Positions 20,536 through 30,126 of a stretch of DNA of 64,000 bases are shown here, in pieces. Numbering within the stretch: position 1 is the first letter of the stretch; each line of letters starts with the position of its first letter. Under the pieces are notes generated by a model that saw only the letters and a list, made by a program, of their open reading frames with translations, searched no databases and had not been told where the DNA came from. The position numbers and the translations under genes are program-made. Source of the stretch: Volutella citrinella (Eukaryota; Ascomycota; Sordariomycetes; Hypocreales; Nectriaceae); the NCBI GenBank assembly GCA_034401135.1, contig JAWZSP010000002.1, positions 5,270,001 through 5,334,000 of the forward strand. Direction: 5' to 3'.

Positions 20536-21966
20536 TTAGATGGGCGCGGCCTTGAGCGTGAGCGAGTCCATCCAGTAGGATGCAGTGTTGGTGACGGCAG
20601 AAGCGCTCACGCGAATGACAACACAGGCCTCGACACCCGTCTGTGCGGCCTCGTTGTACAGCAGGGTCTGGGTCTGGTACTTGTAGCCATTAACGATGCC
20701 CTCGGGCGGAGTCTCATTGCCGCCAAGCGCAAAGGCAACCGTGACGCCGCCGACGGTGCACGATCCCGAGCATTGCCACAGGGTGTGGCCCATCCAGGTA
20801 TATGAGTAGCCGGGGACCAGGTTGACGGGCTGGCACAGCCTGAGGGTGGTTGCGGTGTTGACGCCGTTGAAGTTGAATGAGCTGGTCGCGTGTCAGCATG
20901 GGATGGGATGGATCTAGCCGAGAGACTCTTGACTTACTAGTAGTTGGGGCCTTCATTGGGTACCTGGTTGGACACGGCGCCCGAGGCCTGAGAGGTGGCG
21001 CCGGAGAGGACCCAAGGAGCAGGGTCCTGCAAGCTGTTGTCGAAGCCGCCGTTGATCAGGCGCTCTTCCCTCGTGGGAGGAGCCAGGGGGGCCTCGGTGG
21101 TGGTGGTGGCTTCGGCGGTGGTCGATGCCTCCTCGGTGGTTGTGGGGGCAGCTGTCGTGACGGCGTCTGTGGTCGACTCAACAGTCGTTGCATCAGTTGT
21201 GGTGGCCTCAGCAGTAGTCGTTGCCTCAGACGTTGCCTCAGTAGTAGTTGCGTCTGTGGTCGATTCGGCAGTTGTGGTAGCCTCAGCAGTCGTCGTTGCG
21301 TCAGTGGTTGCGTCAGCAGTGGTTGTCTCGGTAGAAACCGCCTCAGTAGTCGACTCGGCAGTTGTTGTTGCCTCAGACGTTGCCTCAGTAGTAGTTGCGT
21401 CTGTGGTCGATTCGGCAGTTGTGGTAGCCTCAGCAGTCGTCGTTGCGTCAGTGGTCGCCTCAGCAGTGGTAGTTGAGTCAGTAGATGCTGCCTCAGTAGT
21501 CGAATCCGTGGTCAACTCGGCAGTAGTAGTCGCATCTGTCTCGGTGGAAACCGCTTCAGTGGTGGAGTCCGTGGTCGATTCAGCAGTCGTAGTCGCTGTC
21601 TTAGTAGACGCCTCGGTGGTTGAGTCCGTGGCCGCCTCGGCAGTAGTTGTCGAGTCCTCAGTAGCAATCGTGACCGTGGTCCAGCCCGAGGACGACTCAG
21701 CGACCGTGGTCGATTCCGTAGCATCGGCCGTCGTCGAAGCCGCGCTGGTGTCGACGGTTGACGAAGCGACAGACACAGTTTCGGTCGAAACGCTCAATGT
21801 CGCCGACTGCGACGCGGTGGTGCGCGACTTGGGCACGCAAACCTATACAGCAACCCGCCTCAGTGGGTGTCTGTGATTCGCCAGGGATAGAATGGGATGG
21901 GATGGGACTTACACCGGCCAAGGCCACGCTCACGCCCGACAAGACGAGCAGCTGCTTTGCCAACAT
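20536..21966 (-). CDS. Secreted Ser/Thr-rich mucin-like protein with C-terminal carbohydrate-binding-type domain
   Basis: Three exons, 21966-21913, 21842-20938 and 20881-20536 (introns 70 and 56 nt), give 434 aa. The first exon encodes a signal peptide ('MLAKQLLVLSGVSVALAG'). Residues of about 30-275 are almost only Thr, Ala, Ser, Glu and Asp in TTAEAT/ESTTD-type repeats, a probable heavily O-glycosylated stalk. The C-terminal part (about 160 aa) begins 'RLINGGFDNSLQDPAPW' and contains 'LRLCQPVNLVPGYSYTW' and paired cysteines. This resembles the galactose-binding/CBM-like jelly-roll modules of fungal wall proteins. No GPI signal is seen. It probably sits in the cell wall or is secreted. The jelly-roll assignment is inferred from pattern. 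Confidence 0.82.
21221..21455 (-). repeat. 147-bp in-frame repeat inside the mucin stalk
   Basis: An 88-bp stretch at 21221-21308 recurs without any difference at 21368-21455, an offset of 147 bp or exactly 49 codons. It encodes part of the Thr/Ala/Glu-rich stalk. Perfect identity amid otherwise degenerate repeats indicates a recent unequal exchange or slippage. Confidence 0.85.
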
Positions 21967-22228
21967 TGTAATGAATGGTATTATTAGTCTGCTGATGTTA
22001 AAAGAGCGAAAAACAGATAGAAGTCATAGAAATATTGCCAAGGAATCAGCGGCGAAAGAATACTTATTTGTGACAGATCCTATCTCCTGGCGACGTGCAT
22101 CTCAATTTCACTAGTAGTGATAGCTTCTCTTAGCTTGCAGCTATATGGACGCCACAGCAGTTCAGCCAAGGCCAGACCAAGCCCTAGGAGAGGAGCAGGC
22201 TCGCAGATCCACCAGTAAGAGCGCCGGC

Positions 22229-22338
22229 CACGACCTAATTCGTCAAGGCGCGGTTGTCGTCCTACTTCTTCCCCACTCAAGATCGCGGGTTCACGACCCA
22301 ATTCGTCAAGGTGCTGTTTCTTCTTGCTTCTTCCCCCA
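22229..22338 (+). repeat. Two-copy short direct repeat
   Basis: A unit starting CACGACCYAATTCGTCAAGG and ending in TTCTTCCCC occurs at 22229-22275 and 22292-22338 (63-bp spacing) with a few differences. It lies in the otherwise gene-poor stretch 21,967-22,860 upstream of the mucin-like gene. Its role is unknown. Confidence 0.5.
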
Positions 22339-22864
22339 GCCACAAACAACATTGATGTCGCGCTAGGAAAAATGACGCGGCCATCCGTCTCACGCAATGC
22401 GCAAGGGGTCGCAGTCGTACGGAGTATACCATCCGGCCGGGACAGGTCCCGTAATAGAAGCCGGCAGTGGTAGCAGCCGTGGCCTCTTGTCTCCTGTGGC
22501 CTGACCCACTCTGCGAGATGGATCGTCGAAAGAATAGATAATTAGATGGTCCCAGCCTGGTCGGTTGACATGGGGTCTTGAAGAAGCATCATGACTTAGT
22601 CCAACGACTAGACTATACACTAGGAGCTGGTGCGAGACGATAATCCAGTAGTTGGGCACACAAAGGGGCTCATAGAGCCAGTGACCTTCTACGCAGTGCG
22701 GGCGCTCATATTATAAAGGCATCTACAGTAGATAATTTGCTGTTTGAAACGCCGCATCGGGGGAACAACATTCTACCAGCGACTAAGGAGGCCGACGGCA
22801 TCGACCTTGACGAATGGGAGCATACATTCTATCCGGCTAGCAGCCAGCACGAATCACTCCCAGG

Positions 22865-23227
22865 GTGCATTCCTCCCTTCGTCACGTGCTGGAGATCTGT
22901 GCAGAGGTTGCTGAATGAGTCACGAAAAATTGCGAGGAAGTCAGCTGGATCTCTGCGGTTCACATGCCGTTGCTCCGATATATCTTGGGGGGCCTCGCGC
23001 GAAACTGGAGTATTACCCTCGGGCTGTTACCCGGTAAGAATGCTTGCTCCCTCCCCTGTTATGCCTGCTAACGCTACTGACTGTTATTTCCTATTTGATA
23101 GTATAAGGGCCACGCCGTCGTGGGTGATCTCGCGGTCGAGCTGTTCTCGATAGGCCTGCAGCCCGACGCAGATGCAGATCGAACACAGGACGAGATCACC
23201 GTCGCGCAGGGTGGGATCGCTAGGTAA
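22865..23227 (+). pseudogene. Unidentified gene remnant with splice-like site
   Basis: One frame reads 'SSLRHVLEICAEVAE', TGA, then 'KNCEEVSWISAVHMP' and 'RYILGGLARNWSITLGLLP'. It meets a good donor (GTAAGA at 23033) and acceptor (TTGATAG, ending 23101). The exon after it (23102-23227) reads 'GHAVVGDLAVELFSIGL', then 'ADADRTQDEITVAQGGIAR', and a TAA. The two halves join in different phases and the first has an internal stop, so the gene appears broken. It is not assigned to a family. Confidence 0.3.
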
Positions 23228-23354
23228 ATCAGAAGGCGGCAGCTTTTGTATTCAGGTAATCCACACTATCCGTAGGTGAAAGAATATAGAGGGAGTTGTG
23301 TTGTTGAAACATCGATTCTACCCTTTCGGTAAATCACTGGTAGCGAGTAAGAGT

Positions 23355-24138
23355 TCATTTTTCATCAGCCTCTTTCGCCTTTCCGTCATCATTCATCGAG
23401 CCCTGCCTTAAATAGCACAGGTCAGGGTGAGAATGTTGGTGATAATGACAAGAATGTCTTGACGCTAAGTTGGTAACTGTAGCGGCTCTTGAGTCCAGAA
23501 GGGAAGTAGCCAGGTCTAGGAGAAAATCCCACGAGAGATCATCCTTAGTAGCCCGCCCAGTAAGCCAGCTGCTACGGCCCTTCTGTGTGTAAATATCCAC
23601 GAGCAGGCGCCTTGCTTTAGACGATGCCAGCGTGTTCTCATAAATAAACCCGATAACGGACCCAACGGGGTAACACTTCTTACCATCGCTTGCCTTTGTG
23701 CGAGTCTTTATTATGATTGCATCCAGAGCGACATCTTGAAAGTCTCCATCCTGTAGCATATCTCCGAAAACGTATGACTTGGCAAGCTGGAGATATTCAG
23801 CATTGCCCTCCTTGCCGGGTTTGTCTATCCGTACTGGAAGAGTACGATGATAGAGCCAGTTGAGATAAATGTTGAAAATCTCGGGATCGCAAGATGAAAG
23901 TTGCACAGCTCGTGTCTCGGCTTCTTTCCAGTCTCCACGCATCGCTGCCTTGAAAAAGGTGGAGGCCTCACATATCAATTTCTCGTGCACGTAGAATGTG
24001 GTCGTATCTTCAAACCCCACGACAACCTCAATGCATCGACCACTCAGACTGCGTCTTGGTTAGACGAATATGGACATGTATCATATGTACTCACTCGCTA
24101 TGGTTGTCTTTATATTTTCGTATCTTATCAACCTCCAT
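23355..24138 (-). CDS. BTB/POZ-domain protein
   Basis: Two exons, 24138-24095 and 24048-23355, with a 46-nt intron (GTGAGT, branch CTAAC, acceptor ACGCAG) give 245 aa. The spliced N-terminus contains the BTB core: 'CIEVVVGFEDTTTFYVHEKL', then 'CEASTFFKAAMRGDWKEAE', 'LSSCDPEIFNIYLNWLYH' and 'YLQLAKSYVFGDMLQDGDF'. This is the pattern of short fungal BTB proteins, which dimerise and may act as cullin-3 adaptors. No second domain is seen; the C-terminus is His- then Lys/Glu-rich and low-complexity. A second, truncated BTB gene lies 870 bp upstream on the other strand. Confidence 0.85.
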
Positions 24139-25004
24139 TTTGTAAAGAGTACATGTAAGGAGGTTTATCTGGTCTGGCGGATTGTCAGTGGAGGGACGAA
24201 GGAAGGCTCGCACAGCCTAAAGACTGCCACAGATATACCCGGATATCAATGATGGTTCATTCGAACTGCACGAAAATTCGTAAGAAAGAGTCAATTATAT
24301 CATTAAGGCCGATTATCCATTAGAGAAAGTTTAATCTGGAAGCAGGAGGTATTTTGTATGACGTAGTGTGGACCGTTGCGCTGGCCCTGTGAGCGCTACT
24401 AGCACCAGTCTAGCTAGTGTTGGACGCAGAATTTGCCTTAAGGTTTGGCCTTCTGAGTTAGCACGTTGAGTGTGCTTGGAAAATGCTACACTCTCGCAGA
24501 CAAAAGCCCACGGGTGTTGCTTTAAACCTAACATTTGCAGCGCAAAGATTCCGTGGTCAAACTAACCTCTGCATGGCTGGTCATACTCATGTGAACGTCG
24601 AAGAAAATAGACTTTGCTTACCGGGTCAAGAAACCAGCTATCCTGCACGTGTAACTTTATTTCGTGGCCGATGCATCAGGGTCTAGGTTACGTGCAACAT
24701 TCCGTCGATTTATGAGCTGCAGGTAGATTTCTGTCTACCTTTTTTCCGTACCGATAACTGGCGTTGAGTATCATGCTTCTGAGTACTTATACCATGGCTT
24801 CGAACGTTGACGCCGGCCTTGTCTCTGCTTCACTCCATTTTGGGTCAGAAGAACTCAAAACCTCATCCATGCCGGACTCACATTTCGTGATCCATTTTAC
24901 CGCCTGTTGTCGAGTGGGAAAACACCGACTCTGATCTACCGCATTGTCCCGCACGCTTCACCCGCACGCTTCACCCTTAATCTTCAGACCGAGTTGAGAA
25001 AATC
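24139..25004. other. Intergenic region between two divergent BTB genes
   Basis: This roughly 865-bp region should hold promoters for the intact BTB gene and the broken one. A tandem CCCGCACGCTTCACCC doublet occurs near 24949-24976. No gene is recognised. Confidence 0.4.
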
Positions 25005-25106
25005 ATGGCATCCAGGCCACCTATCCTCCTCAACGAACTCATGAAAACTGGCGAATATAGCGATGTAACCCTCGTTTGCAACAATCAGAGGTTCCGTCTC
25101 CACAAG
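25005..25106 (+). pseudogene. Isolated first exon of a BTB/POZ gene
   Basis: 34 codons starting at a well-placed ATG read 'MASRPPILLNELMKTGEYSD' and continue with 'VTLVCNNQRFRLHK'. This is the opening of a BTB domain up to the 'F-x-x-H-K' motif. It stops exactly at a GTAATC donor. The family's next segment (V-x-x-x-S-x-F-F..) is not found in any frame downstream; 25,107-25,702 holds only unrelated open frames. The gene was therefore truncated after its first intron began. Confidence 0.6.
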
Positions 25107-25702
25107 GTAATCACCAGTACTCGCAGCTGCTCTGCATGGAGAATTCTGTGTAGGAAACCCCAAATTCCATGATCAGAAAGAAATGCTTCCATATTCTCAG
25201 GAGGCATCAACAAACACTGTGGAAAGCCCCTGAGATATCACTTTTGGCGGATTTGGCTGCAGTTGACAGAAAACCACCAATATTGACGGATATGAGATTC
25301 TTGGCGCAGAAACATTCTCTTGAGACCACCGCGCTAGCTGAAAGGGGGCCGGTTGTGATTTTCACTAGTAGTGAGACACTCGACGCAAGTCACGCTACTA
25401 CCCAATCAGCCTGGGTCACAATCAAGTGCCGGCTATTTGTCGTGTCCCGCGAAGGTAGGTGGACTCTCTCCTTTACTCCCTGGCCGATGTAGTCGGATGC
25501 CCCAGCCGTAGCTCTCCCAGAACTCCCAAGCATTACCGGTGAGCACTATGGCAACCCAACGCTGGCTATCGGAGAGCACAGGGCTTGCAGACACAGCCTA
25601 ATAACATATGCTCATACTCCTATACCTAGCTTGTACTCTATGCAGTCTAGCAACCACGCATCGACTAACGGCTATTCAAGAGTAAATCGTCAGACCATGT
25701 TA
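25107..25702. other. Intergenic region
   Basis: Roughly 600 bp following the truncated BTB exon. A plus-strand frame of 107 codons at 25,169-25,492 has no recognisable domain and is not called as a gene. Confidence 0.35.
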
Positions 25703-26524
25703 CTATACGTCAAATAATTTGACGACATCCTCCCGCACCTTATTCACCAACATGTCATTGTAGCTGTCAGTCTCCTCGTTAAACACCGCCTGAGCAGTCT
25801 TGACATGTTCCGGCACTTCCTCCAGCCGATTGTATGCGCTCGGAACTGGCTCCAGCAAGTGTTCCACCATGGGAATATAACCCGACCACACTTTGGCCCT
25901 CATCTCAGCATCCTCCATATCCTCCTTCTCATCCGCCGGCGGCCCCGCACGCACCTTTGCGCTGCCGCTGGTGACTCGCACCCGCAGGATCTGCGTCTGC
26001 ACCATCTCCGCCTTGGTGGGCGGCTGGCGGACCTGGTCCCATCTGCCGGGGACGACTTTGTTGGTGAGCAGCTTCAGGGCCCATAGCTTCTCCTCTTCCT
26101 CCGTCACGAGGCTTGCGTGGCCGAAGAGAACGGCTGAGCGGTAGTTGCACGAGTGTGTGAATGCGCACAATGACAAGATCAGACCATCGACCTTGGCGAC
26201 GGAGACGCAGACGGGTAAGCCTGGGAGGCCATCCTCCTGTGCCTTGCGTGCCATGTTGGTCATCCGGGCTGAGATGTAGCCGTGAATGTAGCAGTCCTGC
26301 GGTTCGTTCAGGCCAGCACTTGGGTAGTCAAAGTCGCCCATGGCGCCGAGCATGGGAATGGTGGTTGGGAATGCGTCTTCGGCGTCGGGCTTGAACGAGA
26401 TGTGGAAAACGAGCGACCGCTCCATGATGCCATGGACCGTTTCGAAGTCGTATGCCGCTCGCTTCTGGGCCAGACGGTGTACTTTGTTGCGCGGGCCGGC
26501 CGCGTATCTCATTTGATTCTTCAT
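25703..26524 (-). CDS. Flavin-nucleotide-binding (pyridoxamine 5'-phosphate oxidase-like) protein
   Basis: A 273-aa single-exon protein of the FMN-binding split-barrel family. Conserved blocks are 'RAAYDFETVHGIMERSLV', 'PMLGAMGDFDYPSA', 'CYIHGYISARMTNMARK', 'GLPVCVSVAKVDGLILSL', 'HSCNYRSAVLFGHASLV' and 'NKVVPGRWDQVRQPP'. The frame stays open to 26845, but the Met at 26524 ('MKNQMRYAAG') is where relatives start, so it is preferred. The roughly 107 upstream codons are Ser/Pro-rich and probably 5' leader. The protein likely binds FMN in the cytosol; its substrate is unknown. It is divergent from a Zn2Cys6 regulator across 380 bp. Confidence 0.88.
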   Translation of the reverse strand: MKNQMRYAAGPRNKVHRLAQKRAAYDFETVHGIMERSLVFHISFKPDAEDAFPTTIPMLGAMGDFDYPSAGLNEPQDCYIHGYISARMTNMARKAQEDGLPGLPVCVSVAKVDGLILSLCAFTHSCNYRSAVLFGHASLVTEEEEKLWALKLLTNKVVPGRWDQVRQPPTKAEMVQTQILRVRVTSGSAKVRAGPPADEKEDMEDAEMRAKVWSGYIPMVEHLLEPVPSAYNRLEEVPEHVKTAQAVFNEETDSYNDMLVNKVREDVVKLFDV

Positions 26525-26904
26525 GCTTGTTGTAGTTGCAGGCGTCAAGGTGAAACAAGAAGACGGATAAAGCTGTAAAGGACTTGATTTAGGAATGAAA
26601 GGTTGAGAAGATGATTCATTCTTGATTGAATACACAGGACCATTTATAGAGTTGCCAATGTCGCTGTGAATAGGTCGTCGATCGGCTTTTCGGACTAAAC
26701 CAAGCCCCATAGATAAGGAGCACTTGTCAGATCTGGTGCTGAAAAGCGGACGATTCCAAAATGGTGCTAGTAAAAGCCGATAGTCTCCGAAACAAGTGGA
26801 GGGGCGTCGGAGTTGCGGACTAAGTTTGCACCAGGGGGTCCACAAATTCCAACGTCATCGCAGTTGATCGGAGGAAACGGCTTTCTCTCGTCCCAACGTT
26901 CGAT
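26525..26904. promoter_or_regulatory. Divergent promoter, flavin-binding protein / Zn2Cys6 factor
   Basis: A 380-bp spacer between divergent start codons. It contains TATTTATAG-type sequence on the minus strand near 26640 and no credible coding sequence other than the open extension of the flavin-binding protein frame. Confidence 0.4.
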
Positions 26905-28962
26905 ATGCAAACAGATCAAACGTCAGCAGAGGGTTCCACACAGCCCGAAAAGCCGAGGCTCCGGCGAAAGAAAGCAACAGCATGCCAACGATGCAGAGCA
27001 AGAAAGCAGCGCTGCGAGGGCCGAGGCCGGGATGGCTGTCACAATTGCAGATCTGCACAAGCCGGTAAGCTCCCATCATTAGTTTTTTCTGTCCTGTCAC
27101 AGCTGAGCTCTTACACTCTGTAGAATGTATACCTGCTAGTCATGACCCTACGGCCCTTTATCCCGTCTCGTATGTCAAGGACCTTGAACAACAGGTTGCG
27201 CATCTACAGGGACGTCTCTCCGCGCGAGCAGACGTCGGTCCAGATGTACAGAGCTTCTCTAATCTTGCAAACCCGGTCTGCCTGCCTCTGATAACTTCAG
27301 AGAACACGGCCTTCGACTTTCTATCATATCAAGACGAGAACTTATTCTCCATCACCCAGCCGCCACCGACAGATATGACCAACCCGGTCGATACAGGGAG
27401 CTACTCGGCAGATGCTAATAAGTATCACATCAACGACATCTCAGCCAGTGAAGGCGCCTCCTTCTTCCAGGCGTACTTTGAGATTCTCCACCCTCGTTAT
27501 CCATTCCTCGACGTCGAGGAGTGCAGCACCGCGTATCTCAAGTGGAAGACGGGCGAGATAAACAGCTGTAATAACAACAGCTGGTCCTTGTGCCTTCTAA
27601 AACTAGTACGCATCAACCAAATTCATCACCCTCAACCTGCTTATTAACATGTACAGATTTTTGCTAATGGTTCAACCCTCCAGCATGCATGGTTGGATCA
27701 TCGACAGCGCCAGGAATTTACCCCCCAAGAACAAAGCATCATAGCTGATGACACCTTGAGCCCGCTTTCCCGAGTCCAGGCAATGCTTCTCTTCACGCTC
27801 CACGCGCTCCATACGGAGAACACAGCCCGAGTTGTGCAGATTACGGGGATGGCAATGCGCTTTGCAATCATGCATGGCTTTCATAGTTTGACTGAAAGTA
27901 GTACTACTGAAACAGATCTAAAGATCAAATCCTGGTGGTGCATTTACTGGTAAGCTAGAATGTTGTTCTCGCTCTTGACGAATGCTACTGACAATGCCCA
28001 GCTTAGACAAAGTCGTTGCAATAACACTGCGCATCCCTCCCTACCCGCCAGATGAGCTCATCGAAACACCTGCATATCAACCCAAGCCCGAACCTCAGTT
28101 CTTCATGCCCTGGGCGGCTGGCATCCCTGGTTCTTCCGAGGGCATACTGTACAGTTTTGATCTACGCTATTTTTCACACATGTGCAAGATCAGGCGGCTT
28201 CACTCGGAGATACTTACCGCCACGCCAAGGGTACATTCTGACCGGATAGATCAACATCTTGGTGAGCTACGGGCAGAGATTGATAGATGGGCCAAGCCTG
28301 AGGAGGTGTTTTCGCATAAGTAAGTCCAGTCTTGTAACTTGGGCGAGATTTGCTTGACTAATGAGTTGAAAGCCCTCCAAACAGTGAAGGCCATGTCAGC
28401 CCTCTTGGCATCATCTACGTGGCACACATGACTCGAGTCGTCCTGTATAGCTCGATCCCTTTCGAAACGGGTTCAGAGGCTACAGACCAACTCCTCCAAG
28501 CGTGTTGTGATGCTTGCGCAACATTTCGGGCTCTCCAGAAGAGAAAGCATCTGCCAAAGCATTGGTTTGATGTAAGTAACCCGGCGAGCTGAGCAAGATG
28601 CAGATCCTGGACCCCATGTCATGCCTTTTGCTAATACGCCAAAGATGTTATTCATTTTTCAAGTAGGCGTCATGATGGTATACATTGTTTGGCGGCGGGC
28701 TGTCCCAATAACAAAGGCCGTCGACCGCGCCATTAGGGATTGCACCGCTATACTTTCCATCTTTGCGGACCGGTCACGGAATGCAGACATGTACCGCGAT
28801 TGTATGGATATCCTGGCAAGCAGCATTTCTAGAGCATCTCCACCTGGAAACATTGACGTGGAATCTAAGCAAGAGCTTACGACCCTAGTCAGCCAGATGG
28901 AGCCGAATTCGCTTGCCAAGCATACTTACATCAAGCTATTAGAGATGTCGAGGACAACATAG
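26905..28962 (+). CDS. Zn(II)2Cys6 transcription factor with fungal-specific regulatory domain
   Basis: Six exons, 26905-27064, 27124-27605, 27657-27949, 28002-28319, 28373-28571 and 28645-28962, give 589 aa; every intron (51-73 nt) has GT..AG and keeps frame. The zinc cluster C27-x2-C30-x6-C37-x7-C45-x2-C48-x6-C55 is complete only after exon 1-2 splicing supplies C55. A coiled-coil 'YVKDLEQQVAHLQGRLS' follows. The middle homology domain includes 'FFQAYFEILHPRYPFLD', 'VQITGMAMRFAIMHGFH' and 'LKIKSWWCIYCLDKVVAI'. It probably binds CGG-containing sites as a dimer. Divergence from the flavin-nucleotide-binding gene suggests possible co-regulation. Confidence 0.9.
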
Positions 28963-29659
28963 TAGGCTAATAATGATGTTCTCATGACCATGACAATCAT
29001 GGCATTAATAATAATGGGGCTGGTGTGGAATCGGCTAAGCCAGGTCCAACGGCAGCAAACATACTCCTGATGCCGGGTTGGCCGCAGTGACCCGACTGGT
29101 CTGCATCCGTCGGCTGGCCAGGATGACCGCCAGAGCCACATTTGACCTGTGGTGGTATTATCAGAAAATCACTTAGAGGGCGAGGGTAGTCCGCCCTGGG
29201 CAGTCATCATGCGAGGTCCCTGCCCCGCAGATTATTTGAAGACGAGGCATTTGATAGGTCAGCTCGCATTTATAACTGGACGGCAGTCTGCATCTTGATG
29301 GCTCTGAAACAAACAGTTATTTGTTTCTAGACCCGCTCGCCGACCTCGTCGGAAGTGCGTGCGCACAAGTCCGAACAGACCAATAGCAGGCAGTAATTTG
29401 CTCTGCTGCCAACGTAAGCCAATTACCGTTGGCGTTTGGCCACGCAAAGGCCCGCTCGCCAAGCTGGACTCGCCTTAGAATAGTAAGATGTTCATCTTGA
29501 AGCTGACATTAATTAAAACAAAGGATTCCCGCTGTGATTATTGAATAGTCCTATGCAGATGTCCTGGCCATATAAGGACGCTGTTACTCGCCTTCTCACG
29601 ACTTCAATAACCACACTATTCTTCCCTGTCTTTACTTCTCAATATCAAGGCTTTTCAAA
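28963..29659. other. Intergenic region upstream of a small secreted protein gene
   Basis: About 700 bp with no credible gene. The short motif GCCCGCTCGCC and variants recur near 29330 and 29450. Its 3' end carries the promoter of the secreted-protein gene. Confidence 0.4.
29571..29577 (+). promoter_or_regulatory. TATA box of the small secreted protein gene
   Basis: CCATATAAGGACG lies 89 bp upstream of the ATG. It is followed by a pyrimidine-rich CTTCCCTGTCTTTACTTCTC leader, a common fungal core-promoter layout for highly expressed or inducible genes. Confidence 0.5.
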
Positions 29660-30040
29660 ATGCGTTTCCTTCCCGTGGCCGCAGCCCTTTTCGCTCTGAC
29701 GGACGTGTCGTCCGCCTGGACCAAGGACAAGAACGGAGTATGGACTGCGAACAACAACTGGTACTGGATCCGAGGTGGTGAGTCATCGGTTTTTTCTTTT
29801 TTGGTAACGAAAGTCTGACCTTCAACAGACTATGTGCACGAGGGATGTACAGTAATGAAGACGGAGCGGACCCATGTGGGACCTTGCGCGTACTTTACCA
29901 ATAACAGTGGCAACATTTTCCGAGGACGTAAGTACCAACTTTTCTCACGTCAAACTTGACTCAGGCCTTTACTGATCTTGCATGTAATAGACTGTGCGGT
30001 TGTTCTGGCTCGCGACCACAAGGAAATTCACTGCAGGTAA
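29660..30040 (+). CDS. Small secreted cysteine-containing protein (candidate effector)
   Basis: Three exons, 29660-29777, 29829-29927 and 29991-30040, give 88 aa. The signal peptide is clear ('MRFLPVAAALFALTDVSSA'). The mature part is about 69 aa, Trp/Asn-rich at its start ('GVWTANNNWYWIRG'), with four cysteines that could form two disulfides. The first two exons are confident. In exon 3 the spliced frame ends at TAA 30038-30040 ('CAVVLARDHKEIHCR'). Two other frames are also open there, one continuing with 'GKQWCDASGPACVGSSDG', so the 3' end may differ or be alternatively spliced. No family is recognised. Its size, secretion signal and Cys content fit effector-like or hydrophilic surface proteins. 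Confidence 0.62.
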
Positions 30041-30126
30041 GCAGTGGTGTGATGCATCTGGGCCAGCATGCGTCGGGTCTTCGGATGGTGGAGTGTGGCA
30101 GAACCGTCTCATGTAGCGAGTCCTTA

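Noticed and set aside
20877..21876. Long plus-strand frames over the mucin gene rich in Val/Ala/Ser or Gly/Cys
   Set aside because: They are the antisense of the ACN/GCN codon repeats of the secreted protein on the minus strand; the minus strand has signal peptide, splice sites and a folded C-terminal domain.
22145..22366. tRNA or small RNA in the two-copy repeat
   Set aside because: No cloverleaf, anticodon arm or polymerase III box pattern could be drawn.
26525..26845. Upstream extension of the flavin-binding protein
   Set aside because: The added residues are low-complexity Ser/Pro/Leu and absent from the family; the later Met is preferred, though a leader form is not excluded.
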